Counted from the first letter of the stretch, positions 1 through 12,875 are shown. The stretch is DNA of 64,000 nucleotides from Zerene cesonia (GCF_012273895.1 NC_052127.1:4522247-4586246); one strand, 5' to 3'. Numbers and translations are program-made. Notes: generated from the sequence alone by a model not told the origin.

Positions 1-3000
1 ATATTAAAAATTCTTCCATACATGCATTCCTGGCTTCTAACCAAGTGTACGACATAATCTGTCAATTTTAAACTCACTAGCTCGTGATGAAAATATTTTT
101 TTTAGGTACAAACTTTCATCTCCTATTTTATCCATCTGTGGGGAGAGAGAGAGATATCAAAAACCTTTCTTAGCGGATGCCTACATCATGGCTATCTGAA
201 TGCCAAATTTCAACCTGATCAGTCTAGTAGTTTGGGTTTGCGTTGACAGATGTCAGTTAAGTAGATAATGAATAGTCAAAGAATTCGTATCCTGATCAAA
301 TAACGTAGCATACCCTGTGTCTGACTTCCAGTGTTCCCCAAAATGCAGAAGCACACAGCATAACAACTTCATGTTACCGCTGATTGCGAAATAAGCCCTA
401 AGTTATATAAACACCTTCTTACTTTCAGTCTGGCCTTTTGATTGTCCGTTAGGCTTGGTTGCCGTACCGTGAACTTATGAAATCATCTACGAGATTAATT
501 CTGCACCTTTGCATTATTATGATTAGCTTTGAACATTGTTTTCTAGGCAATTAACTAAGTTCAAAGCCACTGCGAAACGATTTAAGCAATTTAATGCACT
601 TCTTCCTCAATGCGCTTGACAACTTGCGTAAGAATACATTTTGGCCAAAGTTTAAAAAAATTCTTATCGATATTCCGTGTTATATTTGTAAGTTCTGAAG
701 AACATGGAATATTATTCCCATTTACTTCCATGTACGGTTACAGGGCAAAATTTTATAAAAAAATCATGTCATAAGAGCAAAGCCGTAAGCAACAGCTAGT
801 CAATAATATGCCTGTTAGAACACCCATCGGCCCGCATCGGTGACATATGGCGCACAAACAATACAACAATAAAATACACGCAACGCTTACGTGTTTCGAG
901 ATATGTAGCTTTATTGTAATTTCACGGTTTCTAAAAAAAGGAGAATCAGTAAAATCTCTTTGTAGTCTTAGTAAGTGTAAGCTTAAGCTTTAAAAGAATT
1001 AGGTGACTCATCATAAATACCTTATGTTTTTAATCATAATTAAGTATGTATTTTCGATAAAATCATTACAGCAAACATGAAATTTACTCATATTTCATAT
1101 TTATTTAATATGTCAAATACTTGCGAATACGACATATACGACGAGCGACACAATAATATAAATTATATTCTAGTATGGTGATGTCTTGTTTTTGCTTGCA
1201 ATTATGTTACTTTTCAACCGGTTATTTATTTTTATTAGGTAGTCTATAATCATTTTGTATTCTATGGCGAGTCACGAGAATTAGTAACAGACGTGATGAA
1301 AGGTGAGTCATGGACTCATGAACGACATAATGCAAAAAAATTGTTTTGATACGGATCGCAAAACACCGTTTATAAAGTAAAATCTACATCAAACAAAGAA
1401 GCGTTTTTATATATTTTCCAATGTATAATGCATTGCACAACTAATTAATACGACAGTTTACAACACATAAACGTCATTGGCCATTGCTCCACAAACGTTC
1501 AAATTTAGAACAGACCATAGAAAATGGCGCTGGAAAAGTTCAAAGGTGCCATAAATGCTAGCCAGTCAAGGACGCCCATCTCGAACCGTCAACAGATGCG
1601 ACAAGACTCGACCGGTACCCACAATAGTTGCGGTTTGACGGGCTGCGGTCATTGTATATTCTATCATTACTTGTTGAATAACCGTAAGGTATCAAGTTCA
1701 TGCCGCGTCTTGTATTACCCTTTCTCGGGATTATGAGATTCAATTATTAGGGCTTCGTATCGTTAAGTTACATACAATCTCCTATGATTAAATATGTTAT
1801 TGCAAATTTGATAAACATATTATATGAAATCATTCATCATTCAATCAGGTTTGCTAAGATATTTATAGCAATGGTGATATTATATCCAACAGTTATTTGT
1901 ATACCTATTTTATGTGGAGTGTTGGGTTACGAATTCTCGATTTAATAACAGATGTTACAATGCTGTAAGGTGGGCTAATGTTAAAATTCGCTGCATCTAC
2001 TAGGTCCATTGATATATAAAAATAACGTATTATAATTTATACTCAGTATACCAGTCTTATTAATAAAATTTGGTCTTAAGTCTTTTACTTTCGTCTTATT
2101 TTAACGACAAGGGAACGTTTAGTATGTAACTTTAGTTATGTTTATAGGAGTTTGATTGTAAATATAAGGCAACAGTTAACTATAAAGAAAGTAACAGATA
2201 AAAAACCACGACGCATATTTGTACTCGATGTACGGTATAAACAGTGTGTTTATAATAAGTGGGCTATGGGAAAACATAGTATCATTTCACACCATATACT
2301 CGGAACAAGTTGTGCTATCAACAGCAGTTTTTACAAATTGTGAATACAATAAGTTTCACCCAGTAACTGGAACTCCGTGCTATATAGCCACAGATTATTA
2401 TATACCTACTACATATGAGATAGCAGCAATGGCGGGAATAGATGACATGTTTTTTTTTTTCTCATAACAATACACTGTTTAAAGCCAGTATTCCTTAGGA
2501 TTTCTTTAAGAAAAATTGAGAATTTTCAATTTTAGAATTCCAAATTGAATTATTCGTTTCACGTGCAAATATTACAATGCAGCTAGCTAGCTCTTATCAT
2601 AACACCTTTAATCTACCGCAGTAACTTCGTAAAAAAAAAACTGTATAGAATATTAAAACTCTTGTTCACAGCGTATGATTCAATTACCCACTGTCAATTT
2701 ATGAAACTTCTTATTACTTATTCAAGTAAAGGTCGAGCTTACCAGCCTATTTTGCTTGCTGTTTAAAATAATCTCAGCATATTCTCTTCTAAAACTACCA
2801 GGTGTGTGACGGACCCGTTTCTTTTATAAATCTTTAGACTTAGTAGTTAGTACACGTGTTCAATTAGATTTGTCCTTATACATAACGTTTACTCTATCTT
2901 TAATGGGATCGATACATACAAATAAATTCTAAAATAAACCAATATTTGGCCCTGGTTTTTTCATTCCTGTTCACTCCAAAATCCGCTTGCAAACAAATTA

Positions 3001-3490
3001 TAATCGGTTGATAAAATCAGCCATTAGTCTACGCTCTACGGTACTAGGCTTGGACGAGAGCGAGGAGCATATATTTTCATAAGATCATCAGCTTCACGGA
3101 ACACGCGATGCACTTCATAATCCCCCAACGAATGATAAACAAAATACACACAATGTTTATCTACATCCGTCGTCCCGAAACTTTGACCAATCTTAATAAG
3201 AAAAATAAACGCACCGATGTAAATATTAAGAGGAGCCACTTTGATTTACGATTACCTAAATAAACACGCGTTTTATTACTCTCCTTGTGGACGGAGGACT
3301 TTGAAATAGTTTCGGTTTTATATCAGAGGGCATTGACTTTGTGTGACTGCGGTATTCTTTTATTTAAAGAATTTCTTTTAAGTGTATCAATTAGTAGTTA
3401 GAAACAATGCTTCCAGCAATGTCGTTTACTTTATGCATTCTCAAGTATTCTCAATTAATAAAAAAATACTTCCTACTATATAACATAATA
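1..3490. other. Gene-poor AT-rich stretch
   Basis: No gene is recognised here. The sequence is AT-rich with short random reading frames. The only stretch with codon use that looks coding is about 1524-1710 on the plus strand, listed separately as a candidate exon. There is no recognisable repeat until the Helitron-like pair that starts near 3.5 kb. Confidence 0.6.
1524..1697 (+). CDS. Candidate orphan coding exon, unrecognised
   Basis: An ATG at 1524 opens a frame whose first 58 codons use G or C at the third position much more than the AT-rich surroundings, as real exons elsewhere in this window do. The peptide begins MALEKFKGAINASQ and carries a CGLTGCGHC cluster. Possible splice donors lie at the end (AAG|GTATCA near 1690, or AACC|GTAAGG just before it). 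I found no partner exon and do not recognise the sequence. It could be a first coding exon, a pseudo-exon or chance. Confidence 0.25.
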
Positions 3491-3500
3491 CTATAAATCC

Positions 3501-3701
3501 TATCCTTAATATTATAAATGCGAAAGTTTGTAAGGATGTGTGATTGTTTGTCGCTCTCTCACGCAAAGACTATTGAACCAATTGCAATGAAATTTGGTAG
3601 GTAGACAGATGGACAACTGAAATAACATATAGGCAACTTTTTATCCCGATAATCCTACGGGATACGGACTTACGCGGGTGAAACCGCGGAGCGCGGCTAG
3701 T
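3501..3701 (+). mobile_element. Non-autonomous Helitron-like element, family A, copy 1
   Basis: About 200 bp running from TAATATTATAAATGCGAAAG to GCGCGGCTAGT. The body has the phrases TTTCACGC-type, GAACCAATTGCAATGAAA and TTTTTATCCCGAT shared with copies at 3702, 11120, 19317 (reverse) and 63491. A GC-rich short hairpin (GCGGGTGAAACCGC) lies just before the terminal CTAG, and there are no terminal inverted repeats, as expected for Helitrons. It has no coding capacity. It abuts copy 2 head to tail. Confidence 0.8.
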
Positions 3702-3900
3702 CCTACTAATATTATAAATGCGAAAGTTTGTAAGGATTTGTGTGTGTTTGTTGCTGTTTCACGCAAAAACTTCTGAACCGACTGCAGAGAAATTTGGTAC
3801 GTAGACAGCGGGGCAACTGGAATAACATATAGGCAACTTTTTATCCCGACATTCCTACGGGATACGGACTTACGCGGGTGAAACCGCAGGGTGCAGCTAG
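3702..3900 (+). mobile_element. Non-autonomous Helitron-like element, family A, copy 2
   Basis: Second family A copy, directly following copy 1 in the same orientation, with the same start (CCTACTAATATTATAAATG), core and CTAG end. Head-to-tail neighbours are common for rolling-circle elements. Differences from copy 1 are scattered substitutions, so the pair is probably not a recent duplication of one locus. Confidence 0.8.
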
Positions 3901-5250
3901 CATAATTATAATCGCAAAACAATTAGACGTTCCGTCTGATTTAAAAGTGGTTCATTAAAACTTATATTAACTAATTACGTTCAAAATATAATTTTTAGTA
4001 AAGCATGCGCGATTATAAATTTTCTGTCTTTTTAACCGACTTCCAGAAGAGACTTTTACTCAAATTCAAACAGTTTACATATTATTATATTTAATGTTAT
4101 TGCCATAACACGCTTTGCTTGCAATGTAACTTTAAGTCTTAGCAATAAAACCAAAACGACCTTATTTCAAAAAGAGCAAGTGAGAGTTTGCACGAGTTTA
4201 CAAAAAATAAGCAACGCGACGTTCTGAAAGCCGAGTTATTTTCAACGCAATACCCATAAACACAAATTCATGCAAACGACCGAGAACGGGCGATTCACTA
4301 AACCATTAGTTACCTAGAACTAAAGTTAAAATTCCCGCTAACTGGGTCACACGGCAGACGCACCACTAATTTTAATAGCTATGACGAAAGCCGAAATGGT
4401 AATGAGCAATTTACGAGTACCTCTTTTATAGTCTGTGATCTTTATTTTTGTATAATCTGTTGTTCCAACAATCTATCCGGTGTTATGCAATATACAGCGA
4501 TGCAACGTAAAAACATTGTATTAAAATGATGAACATTTAACACTAACACAACAGAACCAACTAACAAATTTAAAATGAGTACCGTATTTTCTAAATCCTT
4601 ACGCAAACCAAATTATTATCTATCATTTATTAACGACTTTTCAGGAGAGATTAAGTATTGCTCCTCCCATTTAGAAATTCAATAAGACTTCGTTAATAAA
4701 TCCGCATCGCCCGTCCCTGGTTGATGATAATACTGCCAAATACGAGTAATAAAACCCGAAAGCTTGCTTCCAATGCGGCGTTATCAGTAGAACTGAACTA
4801 GGCCAAGGACACCGTGCGTGAATGGGCAGCTTTATGAATTGGCCGCGCAGCCTCTGCCAAAATTGGTCGTTAGGGAATTTAACAAAATAGAACACAGATA
4901 AAAAATACTGTGCCATTAAAATAACGGATGTGATATATTGTTATAGCAAAGGGTATCCTCATTTCATTATATATTTTTTGTAATAACGATACTTCAACTT
5001 GTCTATTCATTTTCAGTATCTACAGCTACATATTCAATGAAATGAAATTTTTATGTCTCTGTTACAGAAATAACAAATTTTAAATAACATAATAACAAAT
5101 TTAATGATAACTTAATAAAATTCGGATAAATTTCGTCCGCTATTTAAACTCGAAATTAATTAGTTTCGTTTAAAGTTACGATAGAAATGAACGTGAATAA
5201 CTATATACAAAAGCTTTGAGTATCGCGCGATTCTTGAATAAAAGGTTAAC

Positions 5251-5346
5251 CTTTCCCGGGAAACATTTCTGAACCGGGCCAAGGACACTTGCGCTGTCTA
5301 GCTCAAGGACCAACACTCTGTCCAGCAGCTCGCGTTTCCCGTTCAT
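5251..5346 (-). CDS. Candidate small coding exon, unrecognised
   Basis: Reading the minus strand from ATG at 5346, 32 codons with G/C-rich third positions (starting MNGKRELLDRVLVLEL) end exactly at a possible donor AAG|GTTAAC at 5251, phase 0. The third-position composition differs from the AT-rich flanks. No neighbouring exon or homologue is recognised, so this is a weak candidate; it may be a repeat remnant. Confidence 0.15.
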
Positions 5347-7763
5347 TTCCAGTTTTGACGTGAGATTGCTCGTTTATGCCTACACGATAATGAATTTTCC
5401 CTACAATAGCGACCATGTAACACAACACGAGCAAACAATCGTGTGACCGCTTACTAGGGTATACTTTTGAATAAAAATTAAGCACGAAATAATTGTATAT
5501 GTAATTTTGATACACATACCTACGATGCGTTTAATAGTTCCTAATATTAGTAACTAATTTCGAGATTTCAAAAATTCAATTTAAACCAAATATCTTAACG
5601 GAACATCCCTAGCAGATCGAACTAAATACAGTTCTAGACATTACAATAAGATGATTAAAGGCCAGAAGTCTAATAACACAATCTAAACAGTTCTTGATAA
5701 GATGATGATATACGGAGAAAAGGTTGACAATCATGGCTACGTTAGTTAACCCAATATTTGTTTAATGCTATCAAACTACGCTCGAAATGTTCTCGATCTT
5801 ATATCAACATACCGCTTTCTGTTTAATTGACTACAGCAAATATAATTAATGTGATATAAGTTGTTTGACCATTTCGGAAATAAGAAAGTTTGATATTAGA
5901 CGCAAATATGCTTTAGAAACTGAACAAAAAAAAAAATTAAGAACATATTGTAACAAAAAATCAGTTCAACAGGATTATTCTATTTATTCTTCGATAACGT
6001 AGTTGATTATCAAGGATTACTTTGGTGCCATTCAATGATGAATGGAAGTTTGACTATCACACAATAACCGACTATCACACGTGCATCGTCTGTGTTTATA
6101 GATATAAATTGTCTATAAACACACGATGTTAATATATTAAAATATATTTATATACACACGATGTTAATATATTAAAACTCTCTGAGTTGCTTTTCTAAGC
6201 TTTTCCTACAAACAGTTTAACCGCACCAACTATTTCCACTCATACGACGCAACTGCAAAGAAATTAATGAACATCGTTAATAGTTGGCTAGCGAGTCGTA
6301 CATCTATGCAATTATTTCTATGAGCAGCAGCGCCGTCAGGGTATGCAAACCGAACGGTGTGAACTCCCCTACACTTGAGACCGTCTAGTTATTAAGTTAT
6401 GCTCCAATCTTTCCAAGAGCACATCTTTGCATCGCATTTAAGCCTAGAAACTGCACTCGCTTTGTATTCAAGATTACTCGACAACTTGCCTTGGGAAGGA
6501 TTAAAAAAGAATTTCTTTTATGGCGAGTCGTGAGGAGTTCTGAGACAGCCCTTTAGCAAATAGTCTTGGGTTTTGTCTAGCTCTAGAAAAGTACAATGTA
6601 CTGGAGGACAGATGTTCCACTTTTACATATCAGAGTGGAGGCACATGTGTATTTTATTATATTTTATTTAGCATATGTTCGTAACAAGAGCATGATTTAT
6701 TCTAGGTTTTAATGAACATTAGCGAGGGCACGAGAGTTTAGACAGAAATGATATACGAATAAATAACAAAAACATTGTAATAAAAACATTATAATACAAT
6801 ACAGAAAAGCCACAAGACAAGCTATTGGGTATGTTTCAAAGCATATACCAAAGCAAATATTGCAGTGATAAACAAAACATTTAATATATCATAAAAATGT
6901 GAATATTTTGAGCATATTTAATATTGATGAGTAGCAATGAAAGGAAAGCCAATTTTATTATTTTCTGAAATTAAGCTTGATTATTGCCTATCAAATGTCA
7001 GTTAGCAAAGTTGGAATTATTATACTATGTCTACCTATGTCTACATTTTATATGATCTATACATTCTACTATGTACAAAAAGCAAAAAAAAAAAAAAATA
7101 ATCTTTCTTGCCTCGCGATACAATCATTTAGATTTGTATCGTTCTATTTTTAAACTTGTCCATGCGGTTAATAAGCCATGCAAGTATTCATGTCACTTCC
7201 GCGCCATCAAAATAACCTGAAGGAAAAAATCATAGAAAAAGTATAAGATAATAAACAATAGAACGATTATGGAGTAGCCACTACGTGCGTAAGTATTCAT
7301 ACTAAGGATTAACCTACAGACCTCATTTCGTATCTTATCGGAGATGGTTGATATACACAATAACAATATTACATGCAAATTGCAATATTGTTTTGTGAAA
7401 TATCTTTGAAAGAATTCCAATTTATTAATCGTTGTAACGTTTTAATTACGCGCCATTACCTAATCACTTATGCAGCATTAAGATTTTTATTGACAATAAA
7501 TAACAAGAAGAATATAATATTATGTAAAACCGCAACCCTTCAATGAAACGGCTCGAAGGACCACAGTGGGGTTTAGTCGGTAGTCTACTATTCCATTGGA
7601 ATTCCGATAAATCCCAGGGCCTTTCCAGGAGGCCCTTGGGTATACCAAAAGGCACTCTCAAAAGAATATAGATATAATTAAAAATAAAAAAAAGTCAATA
7701 TGTATTTTTAACAATTAATATCGCTTGTGCTTGACTGAGTTGTTTATGATTAAGACAATATCT

Positions 7764-7913
7764 TTTAGAAATTAAAAACTTTTTAATTAAACGCGATTTA
7801 TTCATTATATTATGACCGTGACCACGCTCGCTGTAAAGTGTTCGAAACGTCGGGTTAATAATATAATGAATAAATCGCGTTTAAAATCCGTTAAAAAGTT
7901 TTTAATTTCTAAA
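7764..7913. repeat. Foldback (long inverted repeat) element, copy 1
   Basis: Two arms of about 50 bp are reverse complements of each other: the left runs TTTAGAAATTAAAAAC through CGCGATTTATTCATTATA and the right mirrors it, apart from a 7-base deletion in the left arm. The loop contains GACCACGCTCGCTGTAAAG and TTCGAAACGTCGGG. Related copies lie at 35740-35886 and 60401-60560. It has no coding capacity and could form a long hairpin. Confidence 0.85.
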
Positions 7914-8999
7914 TGTATAATACTCACGTAAAATCAAACACAAGAAAATACTAAGAAAATATCATTAGATTTTATGAAAATATAACAATTTTCGGAAAAC
8001 CGACAAGTCGTCTAGTAGCTTTTTAGCTCTTTTGTATATCAGTGTATGGGAATTAAATATTTCTATTTTATGTTAATATTTTGCATAAAAAAAATTATTT
8101 AATTTTCTTATTTTAAAACGGTTTAGGTACCCATAATCCTATATTTTTATAGTGATAATTATATTTTTTCAATAACACTAGTAATGCAAAATAAAAATAA
8201 TATAACATTACAAAGAATAGATAGCCATTGTTTTCGATTATGTGAATGAAAAAACCTATGTATTATACCTAGGCATTTTTGGAAATGAATTTATTTCTTC
8301 ACGAGATTAACATATTTAATCTTAAAAGTATTTCAGGAACAGAAAAGAAATCGGCATGACTGTTAAAAAATTATATCACCACGGAGTCGCGATTCGAACC
8401 TAAGTGGTAAATAAATAATAAAGAAAGTAAGTTGCATAAGTTCAAGCAGACACAGGTAAATCTATCGGGTAATAGTAAAAGTCATTCGTTTTGATTGAAA
8501 ATATCATTAAGGTACTGTATGAATGCACCGTTCGGACACTGGAGACAGTTAGGTATGTACTTGCATAACACACACAATGAAATAGCCTTAAATCAAACTC
8601 ACCATAAAGACAAGATTCACACCTTTGTAGTTGTGCTTACAGCTATCAGCATCACACACACATCACGAAATAGCGGTAACACGGGGCACTATAGCTTAGT
8701 ATCTATTCACCAATAAACACAACACAAAAACACATCGGCCCCCAAAACCAGTTATTTCCACGCCGAGTTATGGTATATGCATTTATTGCAAAAACCAACA
8801 ATAAATATTAAATCCCACAACCAAAATCACGAAATAATGAGCGTGATTTGAAATCGATTATTTTATTTACATTGAATCATTGGCTTGTAATGAAATTGTC
8901 ACGATATCAATACTATGTTCACTTTTAAGTTTAAAAGCTCAAGTTTGTCATTCGGTTTGTATTAATTTTTATTTAAATAAAATAAAACTTGGGATCTGT

Positions 9000-9175
9000 C
9001 AGTGTCCATTACGAAGCTCGTAACGCGACGCATGCGTAGGACGACTGGTAGCGCCACCTGCGCAAATTCAACTGACTGTGACTGACATGACGGAGTGCAG
9101 GCGGCTCGTTGAACCGGTACACGGGGATACCATTACATAAAACAAACCATCTTGCAACAATGTTACCCTGTCAAA
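9000..9175 (+). promoter_or_regulatory. CpG-rich promoter / candidate first exon of the gene at 13.2 kb
   Basis: A GC- and CpG-rich island in AT-rich DNA, containing the palindrome ACGCATGCGT (similar to NRF1-type sites). It ends with ATGTTACCCTGTCAAA at 9160-9175 followed by GTAAGA, a good splice donor. Read as coding this gives MLPCQ plus one base (phase 1), which fits an acceptor at 12876 in phase. It may instead be a non-coding 5' exon. This assignment is inference. Confidence 0.35.
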
Positions 9176-10589
9176 GTAAGATAATAACAATTTTTTTGAA
9201 TTTACAAAATATTTGCATTTTGAATTGTATTTTTCACACATTTTCTCACTTTATGCACGTTCAGAATTCCTGCATCAATAATTAAAAAACTGTTTATTGA
9301 ATATTAATTTTTTTACACAAAAGGTAAAAAGCACCGAATAATAAGTACATAAAAAGTAACGACCGTTTTATTAAATTGTTATTCATGGTCATGCAGTAAA
9401 ATTAAATTAGGATAACAGAAATAAGCGCAAAGCTCTTTGAAATAAATAAATACATATTCATAAATAGATAAATATTCTACCAGGGACGGACAGGAAGACT
9501 CAAAACAGTTTGGCTATTTGCAGCTCACCATACACGTAGGTAATATAGTATATCACCAACTGATTTATTTACCTATAACCTATAACTTTCTCCTTGTGGT
9601 TTGTTCAGCTTATAGGTTCTTTGAATTATCCAATGAAATTCTAATAAAATACACATGAAACCTTTTTGTCTTTTTTCGTTATATAGAACTGCGCGCTTCA
9701 CACCGAGCCATCGAGATGACACGCTCCATCATTTACAACTAAATTCGAATAGAGATTTGAAATAAAAAAGAAAAAAAATGTTTATCATGTATCTATCAAA
9801 AAAGTGGAAAATTTTGTTATTGTAGATTTAACTACCAATGTCTTTTAAATTGTTGGCATTTTTATTTACAGTTTTACCGTTAGTTTGTCTGTTGAAAATT
9901 AGTGATTATTATATTAGTTCGTTTCTTATTCTAAAGATAATTAGTTGTATTAGTGAGATGTCACATTGAATGACCTTCGAAGTGGATCGTTACCCGCCTA
10001 CGTGGGCACATATAGCCCTTTGTGCTGATCTTACATGGGCATCTGAACCTCATGATGACTTTATAGTGGCAAACCAGGTATTTTCCGAGGTCATATTTCA
10101 AGTTTTACTAAGCCTTTTACATCTACCATCATTACCGAAATAAGATCATAGAGTATACAAAGAATCGTAGAATAATGTATTTAATAAGTAGCAACGTGTT
10201 GAATCGTTAACAAAACGGAAAATAAAATAAATTAATCGTCCGACTATCGACGACGTATAAAATAAAACTAAGTAGTTCCACTATTGAAATAGATAAGTAA
10301 ATTCTACTCTGGTTCTTGATGACGATGACTCTGATGCATACATCTGAAAACTGATCTGACACTCGCGAATTTGCCGCTAGACCCGTTGTATAAGGCAAGG
10401 CCCATAACATTCTATATCTCTTTCCTATCCTATCCCTAATCGCATTGCGGTAACCATAGCAGGGAATTTTTATGGATGCGCTGCCCGCAAGCGCTTATAC
10501 ACCAACGCATCAGATATAAATAATGTGTGGTTATCGTACATAATTACGAAATAAGATTTCTTAATATTACGAAATGAAATCCTTCAGAA

Positions 10590-10670
10590 AAAATTGGTCC
10601 TGACGCGGAAGTCGAACCCGCGTCCAGACTTTACCGTGGCGATGCCTCAAACAGCTCGCAATAATCCACC
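10590..10670 (-). mobile_element. tRNA-derived SINE head (fragment)
   Basis: On the minus strand there is a tRNA-like segment whose internal promoter B box reads GGTTCGACTTC, close to the consensus GGTTCGANTCC, preceded by GAGCTGTTTGAGGCATCG. It does not fold into a full tRNA in my reading, so I call it a SINE remnant. Confidence 0.55.
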
Positions 10671-10735
10671 CATGTATTTATGAATTTCATTTCATGCCAT
10701 GAAACTAAAATAAAAGATCTTATAACTCATAAACT

Positions 10736-10870
10736 AACCCTCGATCTAAGGTTACCTGGAAGAGATCGCTATCTTAGCGATAAGGCCGCCTATTTCTGCG
10801 TAATTGTATTAAGTGTTTGTGCCCTTTTTGTATGCGTTCTTTCTCTTGATACAAATGTAAGAATTATTAA
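10736..10870 (+). mobile_element. Non-LTR retrotransposon 3'-tail fragment
   Basis: Contains CTGGAAGAGATCGCTATC, then TTAGCGATAAGGCCGCC, a 3'-tail motif widespread in insect non-LTR elements. A diverged version is at 22803-22855 inside a HAUS5 intron, and a weaker one near 35145-35200. The reading frame across it is a translation of the repeat and not a gene. Confidence 0.6.
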
Positions 10871-11118
10871 CTGTTTACGAATAATAATTAATTATACTTT
10901 TTCAGCGCCTTTTGGCACAACACTGTCGCATTTCGCAAATTCTACAAGACACGAGAACAGAGTCGCACTGTCAGACCAATCAATGTGAAATAACGGGTTC
11001 GTTTTCACATTTAATTATTCTTATAAGTTTAGAATATTCCATACCATTTAACTCAATCTTAACCTGTATCATATACCATCCTATACTATCCTTCCTACTA
11101 CTACTACTAATCCTACTT

Positions 11119-11322
11119 CCTACTGTAATAATATTATAAATGCGAAAGTTTGTAAGGATGTGTGTGCGTTTGTTGCTCTTTCACGCAAAAACTACTGAAC
11201 CGATCGCAATGAAATTTGGTAAGTAGATAGCTGAACAAGTGGAATAACATATAGGCAACTTTTTATCCCGATGTTCCTACGGGATACGGACTTACGCGGG
11301 TGAAACCGCGGGGCGCAGCTAG
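11119..11322 (+). mobile_element. Non-autonomous Helitron-like element, family A, copy 3
   Basis: Full-length family A copy: ATATTATAAATGCGAAAG start, the ACTGAACCGATCGCAATG core, CTACGGGATACGG, the terminal hairpin (GCGGGTGAAACCGCGG) and the end GCGCAGCTAG. Confidence 0.8.
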
Positions 11323-11689
11323 TAATAAATATTACGACCGTCAAAAAAGGTATTTTACTATATTTTTACGATTTTTTAAACAAAATGATGTAACAAATTG
11401 CCACTGTCGAGTCCAGCATCATTTCTGTCTGTCTGATTTCACAATCGTAATTCTATGTCAAAAAATAATCCCGCTTTGTGTATCTGGTACTCAAGTTATA
11501 CATAGGTAATATAATTTATCTCGTTGTAGAGAAACGCCTAGAAAATGGTACTTCGAGCAGTCGGAGAAGCGTGAAAGACATTATTCCAGAGTCTAGACTT
11601 GCACAATTCTATGGAAATTTTTATTACGACGAGCACAGGTGATATCCAGTATATCCATATTAATTAATGTTATAAAACTGAAGAATTTA

Positions 11690-11920
11690 TTTGTTCGGTT
11701 GAAATGGCGCATATCTCAGGAAGTATTGGTCCGATTTTAAGTTTTGTCAGTGTTTAATAGCCTATTTATTGAGAAAGCATAGCATAAATATCATCATCAA
11801 TGAAGAATGTTTCAGAATCAATTTTTTTTTTCCTATTGAGGGCTTCCGCTGCGTGCACTGCGAGCTAGCGTTAGCCCGAAGTAACTATTCCATGTGGACG
11901 AAGTGGCGGGCGGTAGCTAG
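11690..11920 (+). mobile_element. Helitron-like element, family D (disrupted)
   Basis: Shares with the copy at 24615-24765 the phrase 'cgctaatctcaggaa'-like start, a 'gatagcctatttattga' middle and a GCGGGCGG...CTAG end. An interruption of about 60 bp with an unrelated GAGCTAGCG segment breaks the body. Non-coding. Confidence 0.5.
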
Positions 11921-12256
11921 TTTTATTGTTTTTTTTTACATAACAGTAACAATGTGCATTTTATTATATTATAACTGAATCAATTGAGTATTTCTTTAAA
12001 ATGTTATGGCCTAAAGCATTGACGTTAGGTCGAGTAAAACGAAAATCTCATTATTTACATATATCAATGGATACTAAGGAGGTATAGTGTTAAAAATATG
12101 GTTAAAACCGGTATTCATATTGACAAACTTCAGGGAGAGCTGTTACACAAACCCAAATGAGAGCAACCGCATCCGTCCCTATTGCAATCAAGGATGCGAG
12201 AACTCCGATGTTACTGAATGCTGGATGTTGGCAGAGGTTACAATAACATTCCAATC

Positions 12257-12466
12257 CCTACTAATACCATAAATGCGATGTATCTCTGTCTGTCTGTCGC
12301 CTCTTCACACCTTAACCTCTGAACCGATTTGGCTGAAATGGTATGAAGACAGGATGACACCTGAGAATGAGAGGTAGGATAGGTTTAATCCCGAAAATTC
12401 CACGGGAACGGAACTTTGTAGATTGTTTCCTTGGCAACGCGAGCGAAGTCGCGGGCGAGGAGCTAG
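12257..12466 (+). mobile_element. Helitron-like element, family E
   Basis: Starts CCCTACTAATACCATAAATG, contains CTGAACCGATTTGGCTGAA and CCACGGGAACGG, and ends GGGCGAGGAGCTAG. It has the same general architecture as family A (host-like TAAATGCG start, CTAG end after a GC-rich hairpin) but a different body. Confidence 0.65.
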
Positions 12467-12875
12467 TTTCTGGTTTGTATATGCTTATGTAGTACCACAG
12501 ATAACAAAATACTGTACTGGACGGTATAAGACTTATACTACACAAAATACTTTCTGTGTAGTATAACTCTTCTTTAAGGGTCAACTATAGAATGTTTTAC
12601 AGATAGTGATTGTATCCAAATAACATTTAAATTGTGTATCCTATTTGTCAGTTTGTTATTATTACACAAAAGTTCTTCGAAGGACAGGCAGCTGTGTACA
12701 TTATGCAATCCACATATAAACATCGCGTTATGAATTCTGATGTAAATCTAAATTTGGAAAAATATATGCGAGTTTTAAACATATTCACGATGGGTATTTT
12801 CTTATAGTTATTAAATAATTTCATATAAATGTAGGTAATGTGTTTAGGTTGAATATTGGTTTCGAAAGCTGATAG

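Larger units (their letters stand above)
3901..9000. other. Gene-poor region with repeat fragments
   Basis: No gene is recognised. Contents noticed: a possible minus-strand coding patch at 5251-5346; a hairpin and short direct duplication at 6084-6177; a fragment at about 7540-7660 containing a small inverted repeat (CCCAGGGCCT / AGGCCCTTGGG), related to the sequence at 21306-21410; a 150-bp foldback element at 7764-7913; and a tRNA-promoter-like scrap near 8380-8400 on the minus strand. Confidence 0.55.

Noticed and set aside
4671..5340. Shared phrase GTGTCCTTGGCC..GTTCAG at about 4800 and 5275 as a duplicated exon
   Set aside because: The match is limited to about 20 bases with no similarity around it.
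10680..11139. Plus-strand frames of 102 and 75 codons
   Set aside because: Their sequence is a non-LTR tail (GRDRYLSDKAAY is its translation) plus AT-rich flank.
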